This document shows, piece by piece, positions 24,150 to 31,726 of a stretch of 64,000 nucleotides of DNA (positions are counted from its first letter, which is position 1; every line of letters starts with the position of its first letter). Source of the DNA: Roseateles_E cavernae (GTDB lineage Bacteria; Pseudomonadota; Gammaproteobacteria; Burkholderiales; Burkholderiaceae_C); the NCBI RefSeq assembly GCF_040187885.1, contig NZ_JBDPLH010000003.1, positions 186,001 to 250,000 on the forward strand. The letters run 5' to 3'. The notes under the pieces were generated by a model, which was given only the letters and a program-made list of their open reading frames with translations, was not told the origin of the DNA and did not search any database. Both the position numbers and the translations under genes were made by a program.

Positions 24150-24176
24150 AGTATAACGAGGCGAAAGCCGCGTCAA
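24150..24176 (-). promoter_or_regulatory. candidate promoter for the M23 peptidase-anmK unit
   Basis: Read on the minus strand, TTGACG (24176-24171) and TATACT (24155-24150) are 15 bases apart. Both hexamers are near consensus and the spacing is slightly short. The predicted start near 24143 lies upstream of all possible peptidase start codons. Confidence 0.45.
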
Positions 24177-24236
24177 CGCCAAGAAAACCCGATAAATCAA
24201 GGCTTTACCCTGGCCTGCGCACACAACTTTCCAAAC

Positions 24237-25511
24237 ATGTCCGAATCGCGAACACCCGAGACCGCCGCCCCGACCCCCGCAGCAGCCGCCGGTGCGACGC
24301 GTTATCCGGTCACCGACAAGGTGCGCGAGGCGATGGCGGTGTCGCTGCGCGGGGTCGAGGAGTTGTTGCCCGAGGCCGACTGGCTGCAGAAGCTGGCCCG
24401 CTCGGAGGCCACCGGCCAGCCGCTGCGCATCAAGCTGGGCCTGGATCCGACCGCGCCCGACATCCATCTGGGCCACACCGTGGTGCTCAACAAGATGCGC
24501 CAGCTGCAGGATCTCGGGCACACGGTGATTTTCCTGATCGGCGACTTCACCTCGATGATCGGCGACCCCTCGGGCCGCAACGCGACCCGGCCGCCGCTAA
24601 CGGCGGAGCAGATCAAGCACAACGCCGATACCTACTATAAGCAGGCCAGTCTGGTGCTGGACCCGGCCAAGACCGAGATCCGCTACAACAGCGAATGGAG
24701 CGATCCGCTGGGCGCGCGCGGCATGATCCAGCTGGCCGCCAAGTACACGATGGCCCGGATGATGGAGCGCGACGACTTCGCCAAGCGCTATGCCGCGCAG
24801 ACGCCGATCTCGGTGCATGAGTTCCTCTACCCGCTGATGCAGGGCTATGACTCGGTGGCGCTGAAGAGCGATCTGGAGCTGGGCGGCACCGACCAGAAGT
24901 TCAATCTGCTGATGGGCCGCCATCTGCAGCAGGAATATGGTCAGGAGCCGCAGTGCATCCTGACGATGCCGCTGCTGGAGGGGCTGGACGGCGTCGAGAA
25001 GATGTCCAAGTCCAAGAACAACTATGTGGGCCTGACCGAGCCGGCCACGCAGATGTTCGCCAAGATCCTGTCGATCAGCGATGTGCAGATGTGGAAATGG
25101 TTCCAGCTGCTGAGCTTCAAGAGCCTGGATCAGATCGCCGCGCTGCGCGCCGAGACCGAGGCAGGGCGCAACCCCAAGGAAGCCAAGGTGCTGCTGGCCA
25201 AGGAGATCACCGCGCGCTTCCACGGCGCGGCGGCGGCCGACGAGGCCGAGGCCGACTTCAACAAGCGTGCCCAGGGTGGCATTCCCGACGACATCCCCGA
25301 GCTGAGCCTCGGCGGCGCGCCGCTGGGCATCGGCGGCCTGCTGAAGGCCGCCGGCCTGGTCAGCTCCGGCAGCGAGGGGCTGCGCATGGTGGAGCAGGGC
25401 GGTGTGCGCATCGATGGCGCCACCGTCAGCGACAAAGGCCTGAAGGTGGCGGCCGGTACCTTTGTGCTGCAGGTGGGCAAGCGCAAGTTCGCCCGCGTGA
25501 CCCTGACCTGA
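24237..25511 (+). CDS. tyrS: tyrosine--tRNA ligase
   Basis: TyrRS charges tRNA-Tyr. The 424-residue class I enzyme shows the HIGH-type motif HLGHTV near residue 79, the GDFTSMIGDPSGRN segment, and KMSKSKNN near residue 255. A C-terminal S4 RNA-binding domain (GLRMVEQGGVRIDGATV) follows. It belongs to the longer TyrS subtype with a poorly conserved N-terminal extension (SRTPETAAPTPAAAAG). Start ATG 24237. The final TGA abuts directly the stop codon of the convergent gnd gene with no spacer. Confidence 0.96.
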   Translation: MSESRTPETAAPTPAAAAGATRYPVTDKVREAMAVSLRGVEELLPEADWLQKLARSEATGQPLRIKLGLDPTAPDIHLGHTVVLNKMRQLQDLGHTVIFLIGDFTSMIGDPSGRNATRPPLTAEQIKHNADTYYKQASLVLDPAKTEIRYNSEWSDPLGARGMIQLAAKYTMARMMERDDFAKRYAAQTPISVHEFLYPLMQGYDSVALKSDLELGGTDQKFNLLMGRHLQQEYGQEPQCILTMPLLEGLDGVEKMSKSKNNYVGLTEPATQMFAKILSISDVQMWKWFQLLSFKSLDQIAALRAETEAGRNPKEAKVLLAKEITARFHGAAAADEAEADFNKRAQGGIPDDIPELSLGGAPLGIGGLLKAAGLVSSGSEGLRMVEQGGVRIDGATVSDKGLKVAAGTFVLQVGKRKFARVTLT

Positions 25512-26966
25512 TCAGACCGAGTAGGTGCTGGAGGCGGTGCGGCCGCCGCTGCCGGTCCAGTTGGTGTGGAAGAACTGGCCGCGCGGCTGGTCCACCCGCT
25601 CATAGGTGTGGGCGCCGAAGTAGTCGCGCTGGGCCTGCAGCAGATTGGCCGGCAGGCGGGCACTGCGCAAGCTGTCGAAGAAGGCCAGCGCGCTGCTGAA
25701 GGCCGGCACCGGGATGCCCTTGGCCACGGCCGTGGCCACCACCTGGCGCCAGCCGGCCTCGCTCTTCTTGACGGCCTGTTCGAAGAAGGGCGCCAGCAGC
25801 AGATTCTGCAGCTGCGGGTCCTGCTCGAAGGCGGCCTTGATATCCCCGAGGAAGGCGCTGCGGATGATGCAGCCGCCGCGCCACATCAGCGCGATGCCGC
25901 CGTAGTTCAGGTGCCAGCCGTTCTGCTCGGCGGCGGCCGCCATCAGCATATAGCCCTGGGCGTAGCTGATGATCTTGGAGGCGTAGAGCGCCTGGCGGAT
26001 CGCCTCGACGAAGGCGGCGCGTTCAACATCCACCTTGCGGTTGCTGCCACCGAAGACCTTGGCGGCCTGTACGCGCAGGTCTTTCATCGCCGAGACGCAA
26101 CGGCTGTACACCGCCTCGGCCATCAAGGTGATCGGGATGCCCAGATCGGCCGAGGAGATCACGGTCCACTTGCCGGTGCCTTTCTGACCGGCGGTGTCGA
26201 GGATCTTGTCGACCAGGGGTGCGCCGTCCTCGTCGGTCTTGGCCAGGATGTCGCGCGTGATCGCGATCAGGTAGGAGTCCAGCTCGCCCCGGTTCCAGTC
26301 GGCGAATACCGCACTCATCTCGGCCGGCGTCATGCCCAGACCCTCCTGCATCAGCTGGTAGGCCTCACAGATCAGCTGCATATCGCCATACTCGATGCCG
26401 TTGTGCACCATCTTGACGTAGTGGCCGGCACCGCCTTCGCCGACCCAGTCGCAGCAAGGCGAACCATCGTCAACCTTGGCCGCGATGGCCTGGAAGATCG
26501 GTTTCACATGGGGCCAGGCCGCGGCCGAACCGCCGGGCATGATGCTGGGGCCGAAGCGCGCCCCTTCCTCACCGCCGGAGACGCCGCTGCCGATATAGAG
26601 CAGGCCCTTGGACTCGACGTACTTGACGCGCCGTGCGGTGTCGTCGAACAGCGAGTTGCCGCCGTCGATGATGATGTCGCCCGGCTCCAGATGGGGCAGC
26701 AACTGCTCGATGAACTCGTCCACCGGGCTGCCGGCCTTGACCATCAGCATCACGCGGCGCGGGCGCTTGAGCAGCGACACCATCTCCTCGATGGAATGCG
26801 CGCCGATCACCTTCGTGCCTTTGGCCTCGTGGGCCAGGAACTCGTCGACCTTGGCGGTGCTGCGGTTGTGGGCGACGACGGTGAAGCCGTGGTCGTTCAT
26901 GTTCAGGATCAGGTTCTGGCCCATCACGGCCAGGCCGATCACTGCGATATCGGCTGGGGCTTGCAT
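25512..26966 (-). CDS. gnd: 6-phosphogluconate dehydrogenase, decarboxylating
   Basis: Gnd oxidatively decarboxylates 6-phosphogluconate to ribulose 5-phosphate, producing NADPH in the pentose phosphate pathway. The 484-residue product has the long-chain form: an N-terminal nucleotide-binding GLAVMGQNLILNMNDHGF, GGNSLFDDTARR, the substrate motif YIGSGVSGGEEGAR, the catalytic GAGHYVKMVHNGIEYGDMQ and ILDTAGQKGTGKWT. The arginine in the nucleotide loop (HNRSTAKV) suggests NADP. An inverted repeat TTCAGGT...ACCTGAA lies at 26973-26995, just before the start codon. Confidence 0.97.
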   Translation of the reverse strand: MQAPADIAVIGLAVMGQNLILNMNDHGFTVVAHNRSTAKVDEFLAHEAKGTKVIGAHSIEEMVSLLKRPRRVMLMVKAGSPVDEFIEQLLPHLEPGDIIIDGGNSLFDDTARRVKYVESKGLLYIGSGVSGGEEGARFGPSIMPGGSAAAWPHVKPIFQAIAAKVDDGSPCCDWVGEGGAGHYVKMVHNGIEYGDMQLICEAYQLMQEGLGMTPAEMSAVFADWNRGELDSYLIAITRDILAKTDEDGAPLVDKILDTAGQKGTGKWTVISSADLGIPITLMAEAVYSRCVSAMKDLRVQAAKVFGGSNRKVDVERAAFVEAIRQALYASKIISYAQGYMLMAAAAEQNGWHLNYGGIALMWRGGCIIRSAFLGDIKAAFEQDPQLQNLLLAPFFEQAVKKSEAGWRQVVATAVAKGIPVPAFSSALAFFDSLRSARLPANLLQAQRDYFGAHTYERVDQPRGQFFHTNWTGSGGRTASSTYSV

Positions 26967-26972
26967 ATTGTT

Positions 26973-26995
26973 TTCAGGTCGAAGAAAAACCTGAA
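26973..26995 (-). other. inverted repeat in the gnd leader
   Basis: TTCAGGT (26973-26979) and ACCTGAA (26989-26995) form a seven-base inverted repeat spaced by nine A-rich bases, 7-29 bases upstream of the gnd start on the minus strand. It could hold an operator or a small hairpin near the ribosome-binding site, which otherwise lacks a purine-rich box. Confidence 0.3.
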
Positions 26996-27038
26996 TCCTA
27001 GGGGAAACCCGGTTTTGTGTCGTGAGTCGGGCGAAAAG

Positions 27039-27935
27039 TCAGTGGTTCTTGATGCCCGTCGCCACATGGCCCGAGGGCACATGGGCGGTGGCGTTCTGGA
27101 CATGGCCGATCTGGTCGTCGAAGAAGAAGTCGGGCTCGAACTCGCGCAAGAACTCGCCCTTGGGCAGGCCGCCGAGGAACATCGCCTCGTCGACCTCGAT
27201 GCGCCAGTCCATCAGGGTGCGCAGCGCCCGCTCATGGGCCGGGGCGCTGCGTGCGGTGACCAGGGCGGTGCGCACCGCCATCGCATCGGTCTTGTCCTGC
27301 TGCAGACCATGCAGGGCGGCCAGCACCGGCTTGAAGGGGCCGGCGGCCAGCGGCGTCAGCACGCGCTCGCGCTCATGGGCCTGGAAGGCATCCAGACCGC
27401 CGGCCTGGAAGACCCGCTCGGCCTCGTCGGAGAACAGCACGGCGTCGCCGTCGAAGGCAATGCGCAGCTCATGGGGATGGGCGTCCGAGGCGTGGGCCGA
27501 CAGCGGCAGCACCCGCGCGGCGGCCACACCGGCCGCCAGCGCCGAGCGCACATCGGCCTCGTTGGCGGACAGGAAGAGCTGGGCTTTCAGCGGGCGCAGA
27601 TAGCGCCAGGGCGACTCACCGCGGGTGAACACGCCGCGCTCGATCTTCAGGCCGTAATGCTGGGCCGAACGGAACACCCGCATGCCCGAGATCGGGTCAT
27701 TGCGTGACAGCACGACGACCTCGACCCGCGGGCCCGCTGCGGTGTTGAAGCCGAGCAGTTTGCGCACCAGCGAGAAGGCCACGCCCGGTTTGGCCGGCAT
27801 GTCCAGGCGCTGCTGCTGCAGCTGCATATAGGCGCGGTCATCGCCGTCTTCGAAGAGCTGGTTCTCTTCCTCGAAATCAAACAGCGCGCGCGATGAGATG
27901 GCGACGACCAGCTGGCCGTCCAGATTTGCAGGCAT
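27039..27935 (-). CDS. 5'-nucleotidase (NT5C1-like family)
   Basis: The 298-residue protein matches the cytosolic 5'-nucleotidase family related to eukaryotic NT5C1 (PF06189 type), which dephosphorylates nucleoside monophosphates. Visible family segments are LVVAISSRALFDFEEEN near the N terminus, VEVVVLSRNDPISGMRVF, GESPWRYLRPLKAQLFLSAN and IAFDGDAVLFSDEAERVF. This last carries the DGD acidic site. FFFDDQIGHV lies near the C terminus. It is 39 bases after the AAA+ ATPase gene and 72 before gnd on the same strand. Substrate preference is not visible. Confidence 0.88.
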   Translation of the reverse strand: MPANLDGQLVVAISSRALFDFEEENQLFEDGDDRAYMQLQQQRLDMPAKPGVAFSLVRKLLGFNTAAGPRVEVVVLSRNDPISGMRVFRSAQHYGLKIERGVFTRGESPWRYLRPLKAQLFLSANEADVRSALAAGVAAARVLPLSAHASDAHPHELRIAFDGDAVLFSDEAERVFQAGGLDAFQAHERERVLTPLAAGPFKPVLAALHGLQQDKTDAMAVRTALVTARSAPAHERALRTLMDWRIEVDEAMFLGGLPKGEFLREFEPDFFFDDQIGHVQNATAHVPSGHVATGIKNH

Positions 27936-27974
27936 GGCCCATCATAGAGGGGCTACGCGGGCCGATGCTCAGGA

Positions 27975-28964
27975 TCAGTGCGTGAAGCCGATAGGCGCGC
28001 GCTTGAGTCCGGGCTCCGGCAGGTCCTCGCACAGCACGGTGGCACGCTTGGCCAGCTTGGCGTTGCCGAAGGCCGTCATCCAGGCGCGCCGCATCTCGCG
28101 CGGCGCCAGCTCGGCCATGCGGTCCAGCAGCGCGGCGCTGGGCGCCTCGTCGAAGCGCCGGCCCCAGTCGTGCTGTTCCCGGATAGCGCTGTAGAGCCGG
28201 GCCGCGATGGCGCGGGCCGCCGCGAAATCGGGCGCCTGCACCTCGTAGACATTGACGCGGTTCAGGATGGGATCAGGTATTGCGCGGGCGTCGTTGGCGG
28301 TGGCGACCCAGATCACCTGGCTGGCGTCGACCGCGATCTCGGCGAACTCGTCGGTGAAGCTGCCGGCCGTGTCGTGTTCGAGCAGGCTGTAGAGCGAGCC
28401 CAGCGGGTCGTAGCTGAGCTCGCCACCGGCCTTGTCGATCTCGTCGACCACCATCACCGGATTCGCGTAGTCGCCGTCGATCAGGGCCTCGAAGACCTTG
28501 CCGGGCCGCGCACCCTTCCACTGGCTGGAGGCGCCCGACAAGACCCAGCCGGCGGTCAGCGAGCTCATCGAGATGAAGCCCATGCCGGTGCCCAGCAGCT
28601 GGGCGATCTGGCGGGCGAAATGGGTCTTGCCTATGCCCGGCGGGCCCAAGAGCAGCAGCGGGGTGATCTCCAGCGGGTCGCCGCTGTCCTCGCACAGCGC
28701 GATCTGGCGCCGCACATCGTCGAGCACCTCGTGGAAGTTGGGCAGCTCCTCGTAGAGCGCGGCCATCGCCGGCAGGCCCGAGGGCTTGACCTGGAAGCGC
28801 TGCGGGCCTTTGTCCAGCATACGCTGGTAGGTGTTGCGCAAGGGCTCGTGGTCGCGCTCGGGCAGCTTGGCGAGCTTTTGCTCGACCTCGTGGACGCTGA
28901 ACACACTGCGCATCTGCGCAATCGGGATGCGAGGGGCCAAGGCGATGGCGTGAGAGCTGCTCAT
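27975..28964 (-). CDS. Lon-like AAA+ ATPase without protease domain
   Basis: A 329-residue stand-alone AAA+ ATPase. Walker A (GPPGIGKTHFARQIA), Walker B (VMVVDEIDK), sensor 1 (WVATAND) and an arginine-finger region (IPDPILNRVNVYEV) are all present. The surrounding sequence (LLLLGPPGIGKTH, VDEIDK, LYSLLEHDTAGSFTDEFAEI, WVATAND) resembles the Lon ATPase core. There is no Lon N-terminal domain and no Ser-Lys protease domain. Such truncated Lon-type ATPases occur in Burkholderiales, but I know no proven role. It lies downstream of the type II secretion cluster and upstream of the 5'-nucleotidase gene on the same strand. Confidence 0.82.
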   Translation of the reverse strand: MSSSHAIALAPRIPIAQMRSVFSVHEVEQKLAKLPERDHEPLRNTYQRMLDKGPQRFQVKPSGLPAMAALYEELPNFHEVLDDVRRQIALCEDSGDPLEITPLLLLGPPGIGKTHFARQIAQLLGTGMGFISMSSLTAGWVLSGASSQWKGARPGKVFEALIDGDYANPVMVVDEIDKAGGELSYDPLGSLYSLLEHDTAGSFTDEFAEIAVDASQVIWVATANDARAIPDPILNRVNVYEVQAPDFAAARAIAARLYSAIREQHDWGRRFDEAPSAALLDRMAELAPREMRRAWMTAFGNAKLAKRATVLCEDLPEPGLKRAPIGFTH

Positions 28965-29075
28965 GAACCGACTCCAGGCCCTGAACCGCAGGGCTCGTGT
29001 CTATTCAAGCAAACAGCGGGCCACCGTGCGCATCGAGAAAAGCCCCGATTGCCCAATAGTTCACCGTTCGGTTTT

Positions 29076-30290
29076 TCATTTGACCCAGGTATTGAGCTGG
29101 ATGATGGGCAGCAGCACGGCCAGCACGATCAGCATCACGATGGCGCCCATCGCGACGATCAAGAGCGGCTCGAGAATCGTCGCGGCGGCCATCGCGCGGC
29201 GCTGCACCTCGGTGCCGAGCTGGCGGGCGGCGCGTTCCAGCATCTGCGGCAGCGAGCCGGTCTGCTCGCCCAGGCGGGCGAACATCGCCAGGATGCCCGG
29301 GAAGCGCTTCTTGCCGGCCAGGGCCGAGCCCAGCGGCGCGCCCTCGCGCACCTGCACCAGCGCGTCCAGCGCGTCGGCGCGCATCGCGCGGTTGCCCAGG
29401 GTCTCGGCCGCCGCCTGCAGGGCCTTCAGAATCGGCACGCCGGCGCCGGCCAGCATCGCCAGCGTGCTGGCGAAGCGCGCCGCGTTGTAGCCGCGCGCCA
29501 GCCGGCCGATCAGCGGCACGCCCAGCATCGCGGCATCGAAGCGCTCGCGAAAGGCATTGTTGCGCAGCATCCACGACAGCCCGCTGAAACCGGCCACCAG
29601 GGCCGCCAGCACGGCCCAGCCCCATTGGCGCACGAAGTCGCTGATCGCCAGCATCGCGACGGTCAAAAAGGGCAGGGCGCGCTTGGAGCCGGTGAAGACG
29701 GTGGCGATCTGCGGCACCACATAGGTGACCAGAAAGATCACGATGACGATGGCGATCAGCGAGACGATGGCCGGGTAGGCCATCGCGCCGATCAGCTTGG
29801 CGCGCAGGTTCTGGCGTTCCTCCAGATCGTCGGCCAGGCGCTCCAGCACCAGGCCCAGCGCGCCGCTCTGTTCGCCGGCCGCGACCACCGCGCGGTAGAC
29901 CTCGTCGAACTCGCGCGGCGCGGTGGCCAGCGCGCGCGCAAAGGTGGCGCCGCCGTTGACCTCGGCCTTCAGCTGGGCCAGCAGTTCGGCGATGCGCTGG
30001 TCCTCGCTCTCGTCGGCCAGCGCGGTCAGCGCCCGCTCGATCGGCAGGCCGGAGCCGACCAGGCCGGCCAGCTGGCGGGTCCAGACCGACAGCGCCGTGG
30101 CGCTCAGCACGCGCCGGCTCCAGCGGCTGCCCTGGCCCTCCTGGCCTTGCTGTTCGACCGGCTGCACGCTCAGCGGCACCAGCGCTTGAGCGCGCAGCTG
30201 GGCCCGTGCGGCGCGCGCGCTGTCGGCCTCCAGCAGACCGGTGCTGCTGCGGCCGGCGGCGTTCAGGGCTTCGTACTTGAAGGCTGGCAT
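29076..30290 (-). CDS. gspF: type II secretion inner-membrane platform protein GspF
   Basis: GspF is the polytopic platform protein coupling the GspE ATPase to pseudopilus assembly. The 404-residue product starts MPAFKYEALNAAGRSSTGLL and has two T2SSF domains, each containing four helices (LSVWTRQLAGLVGSGLPIE; FASTLAMLAGAGVPILKAL). Membrane segments lie near residues 170-190, 220-240 and 375-400. It is the last gene of the gspG-to-gspF run, 10 bases after gspE. There is no strong terminator in the 111 bases before the AAA+ ATPase gene. Confidence 0.96.
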   Translation of the reverse strand: MPAFKYEALNAAGRSSTGLLEADSARAARAQLRAQALVPLSVQPVEQQGQEGQGSRWSRRVLSATALSVWTRQLAGLVGSGLPIERALTALADESEDQRIAELLAQLKAEVNGGATFARALATAPREFDEVYRAVVAAGEQSGALGLVLERLADDLEERQNLRAKLIGAMAYPAIVSLIAIVIVIFLVTYVVPQIATVFTGSKRALPFLTVAMLAISDFVRQWGWAVLAALVAGFSGLSWMLRNNAFRERFDAAMLGVPLIGRLARGYNAARFASTLAMLAGAGVPILKALQAAAETLGNRAMRADALDALVQVREGAPLGSALAGKKRFPGILAMFARLGEQTGSLPQMLERAARQLGTEVQRRAMAAATILEPLLIVAMGAIVMLIVLAVLLPIIQLNTWVK

Positions 30291-30300
30291 AGCGGCTTCG

Positions 30301-31722
30301 TCAGTCGCGGGTCACGCGCAACACCTCTTCGGCCGAGGTGATGCCGGCCGTGATCAAACGCTCGCCATCCTCGCGCATCGAACGCAGGCCCTTGGTTCGC
30401 GCCGCCGCCTGCAGCTCGCCCTCGGACGTGCGCTGATGGATCAGCGCGCGCAGCTCGTCATCGACCACCATCAGCTCGTAGACCCCGGTGCGGCCCTTGT
30501 AGCCGGTCTGCCCGCAGGCCGGGCAGCCGACCGGATGCCAGCGCCCGTCGGGGCTCTGGCGCTTGCAGCTGCCGCAGAGCTTGCGCACCAGACGCTGGGC
30601 CTGCACGCCCAGCAGGCTGGAGCTCAGCAGAAAGGGCTCGACCCCCATGTCCATCAGCCGCGTCACCGCGCTGGGTGCGTCATTGGTGTGCAGCGTGGCC
30701 AGCACCAGGTGGCCGGTCAGCGAGGCCTGGATCGCGATCTGGGCGGTCTCGTAGTCGCGGATCTCGCCGATCATGATGACGTCCGGATCCTGGCGCAGGA
30801 TGGCGCGCAGGGCCTTCGCGAACGTCAGGTCGATCTTGGTGTTGACCTGGGTCTGGCCGATGCCGCCGAGCTCGTACTCGATCGGGTCCTCGACCGTCAG
30901 CACATTGGTCGTGCTGGTGTCCACCGTCTGCAGCGAGGCATAGAGGCTGGTGGTCTTGCCCGAGCCGGTCGGGCCGGTCACCAGCACGATGCCGTGCGGC
31001 TGCTGCACCAGATGCTGGAAGGCGCTCAGCACATCGCCGCTCATGCCCAGGCCTTCGAGCGTGAACTTCGATTCGCTCTTGTCCAGCAGGCGCAGCACCG
31101 CGCGCTCGCCATGGGCCGAGGGCAGGGTGGAGACGCGCACATCGATGGCACGGCCGCCGATGCGCAGCGAGATGCGCCCATCCTGCGGCAGGCGCTTCTC
31201 GGCGATGTCGAGCTCGGCCATGATCTTCAGCCGCGAGATCAGCGCGGCATGCAGGCCGCGGTTGGGCTGGACCACCTCGCGCAAGGTGCCGTCGACCCGG
31301 AAGCGCACCGAGCTGGCGCGCTCGTAGGGCTCGATATGGATGTCGCTGGCCCCGTCCTTGGCGGCCTGGGTCAGCAGCGCATTGAGCATGCGGATGATGG
31401 GCGCGTCGTTGGCCGCCTCCAGCAGGTCCTCGACGGCCGGCAGATCCTGCATCATGCGGCTCAGGTCGACCGCGCTCTCGACCTCGCCGACCACGACGGC
31501 CGCACTCGATTCGCTGCCCGCATAGGCGCGGTTGATGCGCTCGGCCAGGCTGGCCTGGGCCTCATGCTCCATGCGATCGATGCTGTAGAGGCGCTGCACC
31601 TCGGACAGCGCGGCCAGGGTCACCAGCGGCGGCGCCCACAGCACCAGCTGGGCGCCGTCGTCCTCCAGCAGCACCGTGTGGGTGCGCGCGAAGGCATAGG
31701 GGAGGGGGTGGCGTATCGCCAT
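30301..31722 (-). CDS. gspE: type II secretion ATPase GspE
   Basis: The 473-residue cytoplasmic ATPase drives pseudopilus extension. It has the N1E-like domain, then Walker A (GPTGSGKTTSLYA), Asp box (TVEDPIEYEL), Walker B (VIMIGEIRDYETAQIA) and His box (TGHLVLATLHTNDAP). The C-terminal tetracysteine zinc module reads CGSC...CPAC. All features of a functional GspE are present. It begins four bases after gspD, so the genes are coupled. The first 20 residues (MAIRHPLPYAFARTHTVLLE) are typical for Burkholderiales. Confidence 0.97.
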   Translation of the reverse strand: MAIRHPLPYAFARTHTVLLEDDGAQLVLWAPPLVTLAALSEVQRLYSIDRMEHEAQASLAERINRAYAGSESSAAVVVGEVESAVDLSRMMQDLPAVEDLLEAANDAPIIRMLNALLTQAAKDGASDIHIEPYERASSVRFRVDGTLREVVQPNRGLHAALISRLKIMAELDIAEKRLPQDGRISLRIGGRAIDVRVSTLPSAHGERAVLRLLDKSESKFTLEGLGMSGDVLSAFQHLVQQPHGIVLVTGPTGSGKTTSLYASLQTVDTSTTNVLTVEDPIEYELGGIGQTQVNTKIDLTFAKALRAILRQDPDVIMIGEIRDYETAQIAIQASLTGHLVLATLHTNDAPSAVTRLMDMGVEPFLLSSSLLGVQAQRLVRKLCGSCKRQSPDGRWHPVGCPACGQTGYKGRTGVYELMVVDDELRALIHQRTSEGELQAAARTKGLRSMREDGERLITAGITSAEEVLRVTRD

Positions 31723-31726
31723 GGCT

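Noticed and set aside
24133..24157. Plus-strand promoter TTGGCA/TATAAC for tyrS
   Set aside because: Only 13 bases lie between the boxes. The opposite-strand pair fits better.
25566..27707. 713-codon plus-strand frame opposite gnd
   Set aside because: Antisense shadow; gnd and the 5'-nucleotidase have clear family motifs in the other direction.
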